A stretch of DNA of 18,456 bases from an uncultured Collinsella sp. (GCA_902478875.1 CABSMZ010000018.1:1-18456); one strand, 5' to 3'. Positions 1 to 7,486 are shown, numbered from the stretch's first letter. Made by a program: numbers and translations. The notes: a model not told the origin generated them from the letters alone.

Positions 1-12
1 TATAAGAGACAG
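1..12. other. Nextera transposon-end remnant (sequencing adapter)
   Basis: The first 12 bases, TATAAGAGACAG, are the inner end of the 19-bp Tn5 mosaic end used in Illumina Nextera libraries. Together with the matching adapter at the other end of the contig, this shows library sequence rather than genome. Genomic sequence probably starts at base 13. Confidence 0.93.
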
Positions 13-239
13 CAACACGTCCCGGGCCCTCTACGGGGCAGGGGCTGACGGCCGTCCGGGGCGGTCGGCCAGCGACCACCGGTACGGCTCAATCGTATAG
101 CCGTGCAACGGAAAAGAGCCGCCCTTTCGGACGACTCAAACTGTAATGGGGCTTTTTGACTACTTTGAGGGTGCGCAGGCAGGGCGGCAAAAGTAGCTAA
201 AAAAGCCCCGTCCCAAAAAGACTACCCGCGCCAAATGAG
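13..239. other. Unrecognised GC-rich non-coding stretch
   Basis: No convincing gene is visible here. Bases 13-145 are very GC-rich and contain short inverted repeats, for example ACGGCT at 84-89 against AGCCGT at 99-104, and GGTCG at 63-67 against CGACC at 73-77. They could be the end of a structured RNA or of a gene cut by the contig edge, but I do not recognise a family. Bases 148-209 hold a longer inverted repeat, listed separately. Confidence 0.4.
148..209. repeat. Imperfect inverted repeat downstream of the LysR gene
   Basis: GGGGCTTTTT followed by GACTACTTT (148-166) pairs with AAAGTAGC followed by TAAAAAAGCCCC (190-209), with a small bulge in the middle. It lies 30 bp past the LysR stop codon. 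In the leftward direction it could end LysR transcription, but no T-run follows the stem, so a terminator role is uncertain. Confidence 0.55.
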
Positions 240-1118
240 CTAGTTGAGGAGTTGGGCCATGGCGTTGACGAATTTTTGTACTTGGAGGGTGGGCTCGAGC
301 GGGTAGTGCAAGAAGACCGGCACCTCGCGGCCACATAGGAACGGCACGCCTACAAAAGCCGGGTGCACGCCCGACCATGCGCCGCAGGTGAGCACCGCGT
401 CGCCCTTTTCCTCCGCCTCGTTAAAGAGCGCAAAGTCAAAACTGTCCACGTCGATCACGTCCACGCCGCCGTCGGCCAAAAGATCGATGCGCAGGCTGTC
501 CATGGCGTCGTTGCCGTGGCGCAGTACGCGCAGACGCATACCCTCCAAGTCGGCAACCGTAATGCGATTCTTGCGCGCCAGCGGGCTCGTGCGCGGCAGA
601 TCGATATAAAACGGCACGTTGACAATGCGGAGCTTTTGGCAGGCATCACCCCAGCGTGGGGTAGAAAAACTCGATTGCACCACATCGACCTCGCGGCCCA
701 AGCTACGCATGACGGTCTCGCGCTCGTCGTAGAGATCGCTTACCGGCACGATTTCAAATCGCAGCGACGGTTCCAGATCGTGGATGCCCGACCACATCGA
801 CAGCGTTTGGCGCCCCGGGCACATCATCGACACGCCCAGGCGCACGGCACCGCCATCGCCCGCCGCGCGTCGGGCACGGCGCAGCGCGTCCTCGGACTGC
901 CGCATGATCGAGCGCGCGTCGTCCACCAGTAGTGCGCCGGCCGGCGTCACTTTGACGCCCGAGTGCGAGCGTTCGAACAGCGTGATGCCGAACTCGGCCT
1001 CGAAGCCCGACACCTGCTTGACGAGCGCCGGAGTCGACACGCGCAATTGTGCCGCCGCACGCGAGAAGCTTCCCAGCTCCGCGGCGGCCGATATGGCCTC
1101 AAGTCGTCGATCGTACAC
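240..1118 (-). CDS. LysR-family transcriptional regulator
   Basis: A 292-residue protein of normal LysR length. The N-terminal winged helix-turn-helix lies at about residues 3-62: a helix-turn-helix around 16-36 with the family pattern GSFSRAAAQL, then FERSHSGVKVTPAG at 48-61. The rest is a periplasmic-binding-protein-like effector domain. I chose the GTG start at 1118 because GGGAG (1125-1129) sits 6 bases upstream and the protein then begins MYDRRLEAIS, as LysR proteins usually do. An ATG at 1151 would add 11 residues but has no ribosome site. The gene is divergent from the SDR-MFS-Gfo/Idh operon, the classic arrangement for a LysR protein controlling its neighbour in response to a pathway metabolite. 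The effector is unknown. Family assignment is firm; the regulated target is inferred from position. Confidence 0.93.
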   Translation of the reverse strand: MYDRRLEAISAAAELGSFSRAAAQLRVSTPALVKQVSGFEAEFGITLFERSHSGVKVTPAGALLVDDARSIMRQSEDALRRARRAAGDGGAVRLGVSMMCPGRQTLSMWSGIHDLEPSLRFEIVPVSDLYDERETVMRSLGREVDVVQSSFSTPRWGDACQKLRIVNVPFYIDLPRTSPLARKNRITVADLEGMRLRVLRHGNDAMDSLRIDLLADGGVDVIDVDSFDFALFNEAEEKGDAVLTCGAWSGVHPAFVGVPFLCGREVPVFLHYPLEPTLQVQKFVNAMAQLLN

Positions 1119-1185
1119 GTCAATCTCCCGTTTTCGCGCCCGTGGCCACATGGTGCCACAGGAGGTTGTTTTCGCAGGTCATGCG

Positions 1186-1195
1186 CTCAATTGAG
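1186..1195. promoter_or_regulatory. Palindrome overlapping a possible -35 element in the divergent intergenic region
   Basis: CTCAATTGAG is a perfect 10-bp palindrome. Its right half starts a possible -35 box, TTGAGA (1191-1196), 18 bases before a weak -10 candidate, TGTAAA (1215-1220), reading toward the SDR gene. A dyad overlapping a promoter in a LysR intergenic region is a reasonable operator candidate, but the promoter match is weak. Confidence 0.3.
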
Positions 1196-1298
1196 AATAA
1201 ACTGCATCGCACAGTGTAAACCTATGGTTAACGCCATTCTAACAAATATGCAATTCACCTGCGCAAATGCAAAGCATACGATAACCAGCGAAAACCAC

Positions 1299-1325
1299 GT
1301 GGGTCGGTTAATGGGAGCGACCCAC
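1299..1325. promoter_or_regulatory. Perfect 8-bp dyad with 11-bp spacer upstream of the SDR operon
   Basis: GTGGGTCG (1299-1306) and CGACCCAC (1318-1325) are perfect inverted repeats separated by 11 bases, ending 34 bases before the SDR start codon. The size resembles LysR operators, which often have interrupted dyads. The dyad could equally form a leader hairpin in the mRNA, because it lies downstream of the possible promoter. Confidence 0.5.
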
Positions 1326-1359
1326 AGGGAGGCACAAGAAGACAAGAAGGGAAGTTCCT

Positions 1360-2241
1360 ATGAGCAACTGGCTTAAGCTCGAGGGCGATGTCTGCGCCGT
1401 GACTGGCGCGCTCGGCGGTATGGGCGTCGAGACTTGCCGCGAGTTCGCCCGCAACGGCGCCAACGTCGTCTTGCTCGACCTAGACGAGGAGAAGGTCAAG
1501 GCAGCAGCCGCCGACCTCGCCGCCGAGTTTGGTATCCACGCCGAGGGCTACAAGATGAACGCCACCGACGAGGCCGAGGTTCAGGCCGCCGTCGACGCCA
1601 CCATCGCCGAGTTCGGCCGCGTCGACGTTCTCGTCAACACCGCCGGCATCCTGCGCTTCGCCGCCATGGAGGACCTGCCGCTGAGCGACTGGGAGCAGGT
1701 GCTCAACGTCAACCTCACCGGTTACTTCATCACCTCGCAGCGCTTTGGTCGCGAGATGATCAAGGCCGGCCAGGGCCGCCTGGTGCACATCTCGACCGTC
1801 GCTAGCCACTCCCCCGAGACGTTCTCGGGCGTGTACAGCTCCACCAAGGCGGGCGTCAACATGATGTCCAAGATGCTCGCCGCCGAGTGGGGCCCTTACG
1901 GCGTGCGCTCCAACTGCGTCGAGCCCTGCTTTGTCAAGACCCCCATGTCGGCGAGCTTTTACGCCGACCCCGAGGTCGAGAAGAGCCGCAGCCGCCTCAT
2001 CGCCACGCGCCGCATCGGCGAGGTCAGCGATATCGCCAACGCCGTCATGTTCCTGGCGTCCAAGCGCTCGGACTTTACCACCGGCGACGCCATCAAGGTC
2101 GATGGCGGCTTCTCCAATATGATGGGCGACCTCACCGCCAAGCCCGGCGGTCGCCGAGCCTTTGCCGACAACTACCTCAAGAACAAGGGTGTCGAGCTTT
2201 GGTCCGATGAGTCCGGCGTCGCAAAGCCGACTGACCAGTAA
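1360..2241 (+). CDS. Short-chain dehydrogenase/reductase (SDR), NAD(H)-type
   Basis: A 293-residue classical SDR oxidoreductase, expected to interconvert an alcohol and a ketone with a nicotinamide cofactor in the cytoplasm. Visible motifs are the nucleotide-binding TGALGGMG at 15-22, Asp40 at the end of strand 2 (favouring NAD over NADP), NTAG at 93-96, Asn118, and the catalytic YSSTK at 159-163. The position 13 residues before the catalytic Tyr, normally Ser, is Thr146, with Ser145 next to it. About 35 residues extend past the usual SDR end. The N-terminus, with Trp-Leu just before the Rossmann fold, resembles sorbitol-6-phosphate-type dehydrogenases, but the substrate cannot be called. AAGGGAAG at 1347-1354 is the likely ribosome site. 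It is the first gene of the operon with an MFS transporter and a Gfo/Idh/MocA enzyme. Confidence 0.93.
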   Translation: MSNWLKLEGDVCAVTGALGGMGVETCREFARNGANVVLLDLDEEKVKAAAADLAAEFGIHAEGYKMNATDEAEVQAAVDATIAEFGRVDVLVNTAGILRFAAMEDLPLSDWEQVLNVNLTGYFITSQRFGREMIKAGQGRLVHISTVASHSPETFSGVYSSTKAGVNMMSKMLAAEWGPYGVRSNCVEPCFVKTPMSASFYADPEVEKSRSRLIATRRIGEVSDIANAVMFLASKRSDFTTGDAIKVDGGFSNMMGDLTAKPGGRRAFADNYLKNKGVELWSDESGVAKPTDQ

Positions 2242-2305
2242 GCCAGCCCAACAGGGAGGCTCGCGGTGACGCCCGCTCCTCCCCGCATCGATTAGAAAGA
2301 GTCCA

Positions 2306-3562
2306 ATGGCTTCCACCAACTCCAACAAGGGTCGCGCCGTCGTGCTTTCCGCCGCGTGCGTCACCATGTTCTTCATCAGCTCCATCGCGCTGTATTCCGT
2401 CGTGAGCAAGAACCTGCTCGCCGTCTACCCCGAGTGGTCCAGCGCCCTTACCTGGGCTTTCCCGGTCTTTCAGACCATCATGGCCGTGACGGGCATCTTC
2501 GCCGGCCGCATCTCCGATAAGATCGGCCCGCGCAACGTCGTGATCGCCGCCGCCGTGTGCTACGGCCTGGGCTGGTTCATGTCCGGCACCGTCACCGAGC
2601 CGTGGCAGTTCTACCTGTGGTTCTCGCTCGTCGCCGCCATCGGCAACGGCCTGGGCTACAACCCCGCGCTCACCACCGGTCAAAAGTGGTTCATCGACAA
2701 GAAGGGTCTCGCCTCCGGCATCACCCTGGCCGCTTCGACCGCCGGTCCCGCCGTGCTGTCCCCGGTGCTCGCCTCGCTGCTCATCCCGAGCCTGGGCATC
2801 TTTGGCGCCCTTAAGGCGCTCGGCGTCATCTTCTTTGTGATGATCGCCGCCTCCGCCCTGTTCCTGAAGGCCCCCGAGGCCGGTTGGCTGCCCGAGGGCT
2901 TCGAGGCCCCCAAGGGCGGCGCGCACGCCGGCACCTTCGGCGACCTCACCCCGGGCGAAATGGTCAAGACCCCGCGCTTCTGGGTCCTCATCGTCACCTT
3001 TGCCTTCGCCGCCACCGCGGGCACCCTGCTCGTGGGCAAGGTTGCCTCCATCGCCGCCGTCCAGCTCTTCGCCGACCCCACGAGCGCCGCGGCCGTCGCC
3101 CTCGGCGGTGTGGTGGTCTCCGTCAACACCTGCGCCAACCTGGTTGGCCGTCTGTCCTTTGGCCAGATCATCGACAAGCTCGGCGCCTACAAGTCGCTGC
3201 TCATCAGCCTTGTCGTCACCATCGTCGCGCTCGTCATCATGTCGATGAGCTTTACGCAGAGCATGTTCTTTGTGGCGCTCGCCTTGCTCGGCTTTAGCTT
3301 TGGCGCCCTGCTCGTCATCTACCCGCCGCTCACCGGTGGCGCCTTTGGTACCAGCAACATCGGCGTCAACTACGGCATCATGTTTTTGGGCTATGCCGCT
3401 TCCACCTGGATCAGCCAGCCCATCACTGCCGTGCTGTATCACGCCGAGGCCGGCAGCGCCGCCTACCAGCAGTCCTTCTACGGCGCCATTGTGATCGCCG
3501 CCATCGCCGTCGTGCTCACCGTCTACATGATGGTCTCCGACAGCAAGAAGAAGTCCGCCTAG
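2306..3562 (+). CDS. OFA-type major facilitator superfamily transporter
   Basis: A 418-residue inner-membrane protein with about 12 hydrophobic segments in two halves. The central cytoplasmic loop lies roughly at residues 190-220. MFS signatures include GRISDKIGPR after the second helix, and GRLSFGQIIDKLG at the equivalent place in the second half. The motifs WFIDKKGLASGI and PEAGWLPEGF resemble the oxalate/formate antiporter (OFA) subgroup, whose known members move small carboxylates. The gene starts 64 bp after the SDR stop, behind a weak AGAAAGAG ribosome site, and is followed by the Gfo/Idh/MocA gene, so it probably imports or exchanges the substrate of the two dehydrogenases. The substrate itself is unknown. 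OFA assignment is by motif recall and is less sure than the MFS call. Confidence 0.9.
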   Translation: MASTNSNKGRAVVLSAACVTMFFISSIALYSVVSKNLLAVYPEWSSALTWAFPVFQTIMAVTGIFAGRISDKIGPRNVVIAAAVCYGLGWFMSGTVTEPWQFYLWFSLVAAIGNGLGYNPALTTGQKWFIDKKGLASGITLAASTAGPAVLSPVLASLLIPSLGIFGALKALGVIFFVMIAASALFLKAPEAGWLPEGFEAPKGGAHAGTFGDLTPGEMVKTPRFWVLIVTFAFAATAGTLLVGKVASIAAVQLFADPTSAAAVALGGVVVSVNTCANLVGRLSFGQIIDKLGAYKSLLISLVVTIVALVIMSMSFTQSMFFVALALLGFSFGALLVIYPPLTGGAFGTSNIGVNYGIMFLGYAASTWISQPITAVLYHAEAGSAAYQQSFYGAIVIAAIAVVLTVYMMVSDSKKKSA

Positions 3563-3570
3563 TTTTACCG

Positions 3571-3601
3571 ATGCGACAAAGGGACAGCCCCTTTGTCGCA
3601 T
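3571..3601. repeat. 13-bp perfect hairpin of the ACAAAGGGAC family (copy 1)
   Basis: ATGCGACAAAGGG (3571-3583) pairs perfectly with CCCTTTGTCGCAT (3589-3601) across a 5-base loop. It lies between the MFS and Gfo/Idh genes. No T-run follows, so it is not a typical terminator; it may instead affect mRNA processing or stability within the operon. Related hairpins occur at 14449-14486 and 16940-16968. Confidence 0.8.
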
Positions 3602-3631
3602 TCCACCGGTCACCAGTATTAAGGAGTCGAA

Positions 3632-4672
3632 ATGTCTGAGCTCAACCCCGTCCGCATTGCCGTTATCGGCGCCGGCGCCATGGGCCGCAACCACATCCGC
3701 TTTGTCACCGAGGAGCCCGAGGCCGAGCTCGTCGCCATCGCCGACGCCTTTGAGGGCGCCCGCGCCACGGCTGAGGCCGCCGGCGTGCCGTTCTTCACCG
3801 ATCCCGCCCAGATGATGGACGAGGTTAAGCCCGAGGCCGTCATCATCGCCACGCCCAACGACCTGCACCTGGGCGTTGCCCGCGAGGCTGTGAAGCGCAA
3901 TATCGTGCCGCTGGTCGAAAAGCCGATCTCCAACGACCTGGAGGATGCCCAGGCTTTCGCTGCCGAGGCCGAGACCGCCGGCGTGCCCGTGCTCGTGGGT
4001 CAGCACCGTCGCCACAACCCCTTCGTCAACAAGGCCAAGGAGATCATCGAGTCCGGCGAGCTGGGCAAGCTCACCGTGTCGAGCTTCCACTACATGATCT
4101 ATAAGAATGACGAGTACTTCGATGTCGAATGGCGCCGCAAGAAGGGTGCCGGCCCGATCCTGGTCAACCTGGTGCACGACGTCGACCTGCTCCGCTACCT
4201 GCTGGGCGAGCCCGTTGCCGTCCAGGGTATGCAGTCCAGCGCCGCCCGCGGTTTTGAGACCGAGGACTCCGCCGTGGTCAACGTCCGTTTTGCCGATGGC
4301 GCGCTCGCGAGCATGACCATCTCCGACGCCACCGCCAGCCCCTGGAACTGGGAGGCAACCGCTCGCGAGGACCCGCAGTACCGCCCCTTCGACGCCGACG
4401 CCTACTTTATCGGCGGCACTAAGGGCGCCCTGTCGCTGCCCCGCCTGCACCAGTTCTCCTACGACAGCGCCTCCAACTGGCACAAGCCGCTGCAGATGGA
4501 GATTCCGGCCGTCGACCCGGCACTGCCGCACAAGATGCAGCTCAAGCACTTTGTGAAGGTTGTCCGCCGCGAGGTCGAGCCCGTCGTGACCCCCGCCGAC
4601 AACGTTAAGACGCTCACGCTTCTCAACGCTATCAAGGAGGCCGCCGAGACCGGCCAGCTCGTCGAGCTGTAA
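3632..4672 (+). CDS. Gfo/Idh/MocA-family oxidoreductase
   Basis: A 346-residue cytoplasmic NAD(P)-dependent dehydrogenase of the glucose-fructose oxidoreductase / inositol dehydrogenase family. The N-terminal Rossmann domain has GAGAMG at 13-18, Asp38 at the end of the second strand, and VEKP at 95-98 with the catalytic Lys97. The C-terminal alpha/beta domain carries NLVHDVDLLRYLLG at 179-192, including the family's His182 and Asp185. Members oxidise or reduce hydroxyls on cyclic polyols, sugars and sugar acids. AAGGAG precedes the ATG at good spacing. As the third gene of the operon, it may act on the product of the SDR. A terminator follows at 4745-4780. The exact substrate is not readable from sequence. 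Confidence 0.93.
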   Translation: MSELNPVRIAVIGAGAMGRNHIRFVTEEPEAELVAIADAFEGARATAEAAGVPFFTDPAQMMDEVKPEAVIIATPNDLHLGVAREAVKRNIVPLVEKPISNDLEDAQAFAAEAETAGVPVLVGQHRRHNPFVNKAKEIIESGELGKLTVSSFHYMIYKNDEYFDVEWRRKKGAGPILVNLVHDVDLLRYLLGEPVAVQGMQSSAARGFETEDSAVVNVRFADGALASMTISDATASPWNWEATAREDPQYRPFDADAYFIGGTKGALSLPRLHQFSYDSASNWHKPLQMEIPAVDPALPHKMQLKHFVKVVRREVEPVVTPADNVKTLTLLNAIKEAAETGQLVEL

Positions 4673-4744
4673 TGCCTTAAGAGCGACCGCGGCAGAAACC
4701 CCATGCCGAACCCTTCGGTCCGCCACCAATAAGCCCCTCTTCTT

Positions 4745-4780
4745 TGCCCCGCGAGCAGCCTCCTGCCCGTGGGGCATTTT
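4745..4780 (+). terminator. Rho-independent terminator of the SDR-MFS-Gfo operon
   Basis: TGCCCCGCG (4745-4753) pairs with CGTGGGGCA (4768-4776), with one G-T pair, across a 14-base loop, and TTTT follows at once. It lies 73 bp after the Gfo/Idh stop codon. The T-run is short, so termination may be partial. Confidence 0.65.
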
Positions 4781-4840
4781 GCTACCTTGCCGACGATTTT
4801 TCTGGGGCAGGGGCCATTTTGCGCCTCAGCTTGGTTCGTG

Positions 4841-5002
4841 CGCCACGAAATGGGCCTATCTACTACGTTTAGCCGACCACCCTCAACCATGCCGAATTTC
4901 GCGAAATAAAAACCGCAGGTAAACGGCTTGCCGATTTTCGGAAAACCCAGGTATGGTCAGCCCCTACGGGTAAAACGTAGTAGATAGGCCGTTTTCGTGG
5001 CG
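4841..5002. repeat. 162-bp element with 30-bp terminal inverted repeats
   Basis: The left arm (4841-4870) and right arm (4973-5002) match as inverted repeats at 28 of 30 positions. Both contain GGCCTATCTACTACGTTT or its complement. The 102-bp centre is less GC-rich and shows a weaker inner dyad (ACCATGCC against GGTATGGT). It contains no gene. This could be a small non-autonomous mobile element or a large cruciform-forming regulatory repeat. It accounts for much of the 411-bp gap before tex; the remainder is the terminator at 4745-4780 and an AT-poor leader. No clear target-site duplication was seen. Confidence 0.75.
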
Positions 5003-5083
5003 CGGCCCCAAAACAGCCTTTTGGGACGGGTGGTATCCTTGGTAGCCCTGTGTTGCAAACGCACCTTAAACGCAAGGAGTCCC

Positions 5084-7231
5084 ATGGATCTTATCGCCCA
5101 GCTCGCCCGCGAGCTCAACCTTAAGGCCGCCAATATCGAGGCGGCCGTCAAGCTCATCGACGAGGGCAACACCATCCCCTTTATCTCGCGCTACCGCAAA
5201 GAAGCCACGGGCGGCATGGACGACGTCGCCCTGCGCGCACTCGACGAGCGCCTGTCTTACCTGCGCAATCTTGAGCAGCGCAAAGAGGACGTCATTCTGC
5301 TCATCGACGCCCAGGGCAAACTTACGCCCGAGCTCGAACAACAGATTCGCGAGGCCACGCAGCTCCAGCGTGTCGAGGACCTCTACAAGCCCTACCGCAA
5401 AAAGCGTATGACCCGCGCGCAGAAGGCCCACGAGGCCGGCCTGGAGCCGCTTGCCAACATGATCATCATGCAGGCCTCGGCCAAGGGCAGCGCACTCGAC
5501 GCTGCCGCGGCATACGTCAACGAGGAGGCCGGCTTCGACACGCCCGAAAAGGCGCTCGCCGGCGCGGCGGACATCGTGGCCGAGACGGTGGCCGAGGACC
5601 CCGAGAACGTCGCCGACCTGCGCGCCTTTACGCAGAGCACCGCCGACATCATCGTCGAGGCCACCGACCCCGCTGAGAAGACCCCCTACGAGCCCTACTA
5701 CAACTTTGACGAGCCGCTGCGCCGTATACCCAACCACCGCGTGCTGGCTATCGACCGCGGTGAGCGCGAGGGCAAGCTCCGCGTGCGCGTGAACGTCGAC
5801 GGCGCTACGGCCACGGCACGCCTCGGCAGCCGTTGGCCCCGACGCCAGGGTGTCTTCGCCCCCATTTTCGACGCCGCCATCGCCGACGGCTACAAGCGCC
5901 TCATGGCCCCCTCGCTGGAGCGCGAGGCCCGCGCCAAACTCACCGTCCGTGCGCAGACCGAGGCTATCAACGTCTTTGCCAAGAATCTCGAGGGCCTGCT
6001 CTCGGCACGCCCCGTCCGTGGCGCCCGCGTGCTCGCGCTCGATCCGGGCTACCGCACCGGCTGCAAGGTCGCCGTTATGGACGAGACCGGCAAGCTGCTC
6101 GACCACGGCGTGGTCTACCCCACCAAGCCGCGCCACGACGTCGCCGGCACCAAGCGCGAGCTCGCCCGCCTCGTCAAGAAGGACAGCGTCAACACCATCG
6201 TCATCGGCAACGGCACCGCCAGCCGCGAGACCGAGGAAGTCGTTTCGGAGTTCATTGCCGAGCAGGCGCCCAGCCTTCGCTACACCATCGTCAACGAGGC
6301 CGGCGCATCGGTGTACTCCGCCTCCGAGCTCGCCAGCCAGGAATATCCCGACCTGGACGTCACCGTGCGTGGCGCCATGAGCCTGGGCCGCCGCCTGCAA
6401 GACCCGCTGGCAGAGCTCGTCAAGATTCCGCCCCAGTCCATCGGCGTTGGCCAGTACCAGCACGACCTTGACCAGGCCGAGCTTTCGCGCACCCTGGGCC
6501 ATGTGGTGGAGGACGTCGTCAACCGCGTGGGCGTCGACGTGAATACCGCGAGCGCGAGCCTGCTGGGATACGTATCGGGCATCACGCCGAGCGTGGCCAA
6601 AAACATCGTGGCCTACCGCGAGGAAAACGGTGCCTTTACCGATCGCCGTCAGCTTAAGAAGGTCCCCAAGCTGGGACCCAAGGCATATCTCAACGCCGCG
6701 GGCTTCCTGCGCATTAGCGGTGGCAAGAACCCACTCGACGCGACGAGCGTCCACCCCGAAAGCTACGAGGTGGCCACGTCCGTCCTGGAACGCGCCGGCG
6801 TTAAAGCAAGCGAGCTCAGCCGCGGCGGCGTGCCCGACATCGAGCGCCGTCTGGGCAGTATCTCGGCGCTGGCAAGTGACCTGAACTGCGGCACCCTCAC
6901 GCTCATCGACATCGTCAACGAGCTCAAGAAGCCCGGCCGCGACCCGCGCGACGACGCGCCCGAGGTGGTCTTTAGCCGCTCGGCGCTTTCCATCGACGAC
7001 CTGGAACCCGGCATGGAGCTCAAGGGGACGGTGCGCAACGTCGTCGACTTTGGCGCGTTCGTCGACGTGGGCGTGCACCAGGACGGCCTCGTGCATATCT
7101 CCAAGCTGGCCAATCGCTTTGTCAAGCACCCGAACGACGTGGTGCGCGTCGGCGACACGGTCAAGGTGTGGGTAGAAAAGGTCGATCGCGACCGCAAGAA
7201 GATCTCGCTCACCATGGTGCAGGGAAAGTAA
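5084..7231 (+). CDS. tex: Tex-family RNA-binding transcription accessory protein
   Basis: A 715-residue protein of normal Tex length. The N-terminal Tex domain includes IPFISRYRKE at 31-40. A YqgF/RNase H-like domain begins near 315, with DPGYRTGCKVAV at 320-331. Helix-hairpin-helix repeats follow around 480-560, after KIPPQSIGVGQYQHD at 447-461. The C-terminal S1 RNA-binding domain is about 642-712, with GTVRNVVDFGAFVDVG at 648-663. Tex proteins bind nucleic acid and are linked to transcription and stress tolerance. I chose the ATG at 5084 because AAGGAG (5074-5079) precedes it and the protein then begins MDLIAQLARELNL. A GTG at 4997 in the same frame lies inside the upstream inverted repeat and lacks support. 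TGGTATCCT just after 5030 may be an extended -10 element. The gene stands alone between terminators. Confidence 0.96.
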   Translation: MDLIAQLARELNLKAANIEAAVKLIDEGNTIPFISRYRKEATGGMDDVALRALDERLSYLRNLEQRKEDVILLIDAQGKLTPELEQQIREATQLQRVEDLYKPYRKKRMTRAQKAHEAGLEPLANMIIMQASAKGSALDAAAAYVNEEAGFDTPEKALAGAADIVAETVAEDPENVADLRAFTQSTADIIVEATDPAEKTPYEPYYNFDEPLRRIPNHRVLAIDRGEREGKLRVRVNVDGATATARLGSRWPRRQGVFAPIFDAAIADGYKRLMAPSLEREARAKLTVRAQTEAINVFAKNLEGLLSARPVRGARVLALDPGYRTGCKVAVMDETGKLLDHGVVYPTKPRHDVAGTKRELARLVKKDSVNTIVIGNGTASRETEEVVSEFIAEQAPSLRYTIVNEAGASVYSASELASQEYPDLDVTVRGAMSLGRRLQDPLAELVKIPPQSIGVGQYQHDLDQAELSRTLGHVVEDVVNRVGVDVNTASASLLGYVSGITPSVAKNIVAYREENGAFTDRRQLKKVPKLGPKAYLNAAGFLRISGGKNPLDATSVHPESYEVATSVLERAGVKASELSRGGVPDIERRLGSISALASDLNCGTLTLIDIVNELKKPGRDPRDDAPEVVFSRSALSIDDLEPGMELKGTVRNVVDFGAFVDVGVHQDGLVHISKLANRFVKHPNDVVRVGDTVKVWVEKVDRDRKKISLTMVQGK

Positions 7232-7238
7232 ACCGCCA

Positions 7239-7458
7239 AAGCAAAGGTACCCCCTGTAGCGATGTGCAAAATCGCGAGTATTCTGCAAATTCCACCGTTC
7301 CGGATGCCCCTCAGAGACGAAAAAGCAAAAAACAGCCCCCGTTTTAGCGTCGTCAGAGCCAAAACGGGGGCCGTTCCATGCTTCGGTCAACTGATAAAGA
7401 CCTTTACCTTGCTGAATACTCTCAATTTTGCACGGCGCAGGCGGGGGTACCCTTGCTT
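7239..7458. repeat. 220-bp element with 49-bp imperfect terminal inverted repeats
   Basis: Bases 7239-7287 and 7410-7458 are inverted repeats of equal length, matching at 39 of 49 positions without gaps. Conserved blocks include GGTACCCCC, GTGCAAAAT and GAGTATTC. The left edge is 8 bp after the tex stop, and the right edge touches the relic transaldolase end at 7457. The centre holds a leftward terminator. No gene is inside. A MITE-like element or a large structured intergenic repeat are both possible. Confidence 0.7.
7320..7371 (-). terminator. Leftward rho-independent terminator
   Basis: GCCCCCGTTTT (7335-7345) pairs perfectly with AAAACGGGGGC (7361-7371) across a 15-base loop. Read on the minus strand, the stem is followed by TTTTTTGCTTTTT (7320-7332 on plus). 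It faces the leftward transaldolase gene, about 240 bp past its stop codon. It may also stop rightward tex transcripts weakly. Confidence 0.8.
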
Positions 7459-7486
7459 ACGGCAGGATATGGAAGCCAATCGCCAA
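7457..7486 (-). pseudogene. Relic of a transaldolase 3' end
   Basis: Read leftward, these 30 bases encode LAIGFHILP and a stop. The intact transaldolase next door ends AALGFHILP and a stop at 7613-7642. The last 17 bases are identical (7458-7474 and 7614-7630), and upstream codons differ mainly in a conservative or synonymous way (24 of 30 bases match). The in-frame codons just before continue as RHELASK without a clear counterpart. This suggests a degraded paralogue or a displaced old gene end rather than a recent target-site duplication. The segment has no start codon or domain of its own. Confidence 0.6.

Noticed and set aside
2177..4777. 866-codon open frame on the minus strand, opposite the MFS and Gfo/Idh genes
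   Set aside because: It is a GC-bias shadow: rich in Gly, Ala, His and Asp with no domain, and it overlaps two clear genes with strong motifs.
4997..5083. In-frame GTG extension of tex by 29 residues
   Set aside because: It begins inside the right arm of the 162-bp inverted repeat, has no ribosome site, and the ATG at 5084 has a good one.
5066..7390. 774-codon open frame opposite tex
   Set aside because: Shadow of tex, with no recognisable motif, no ribosome site, and composition typical of antisense GC-rich frames.
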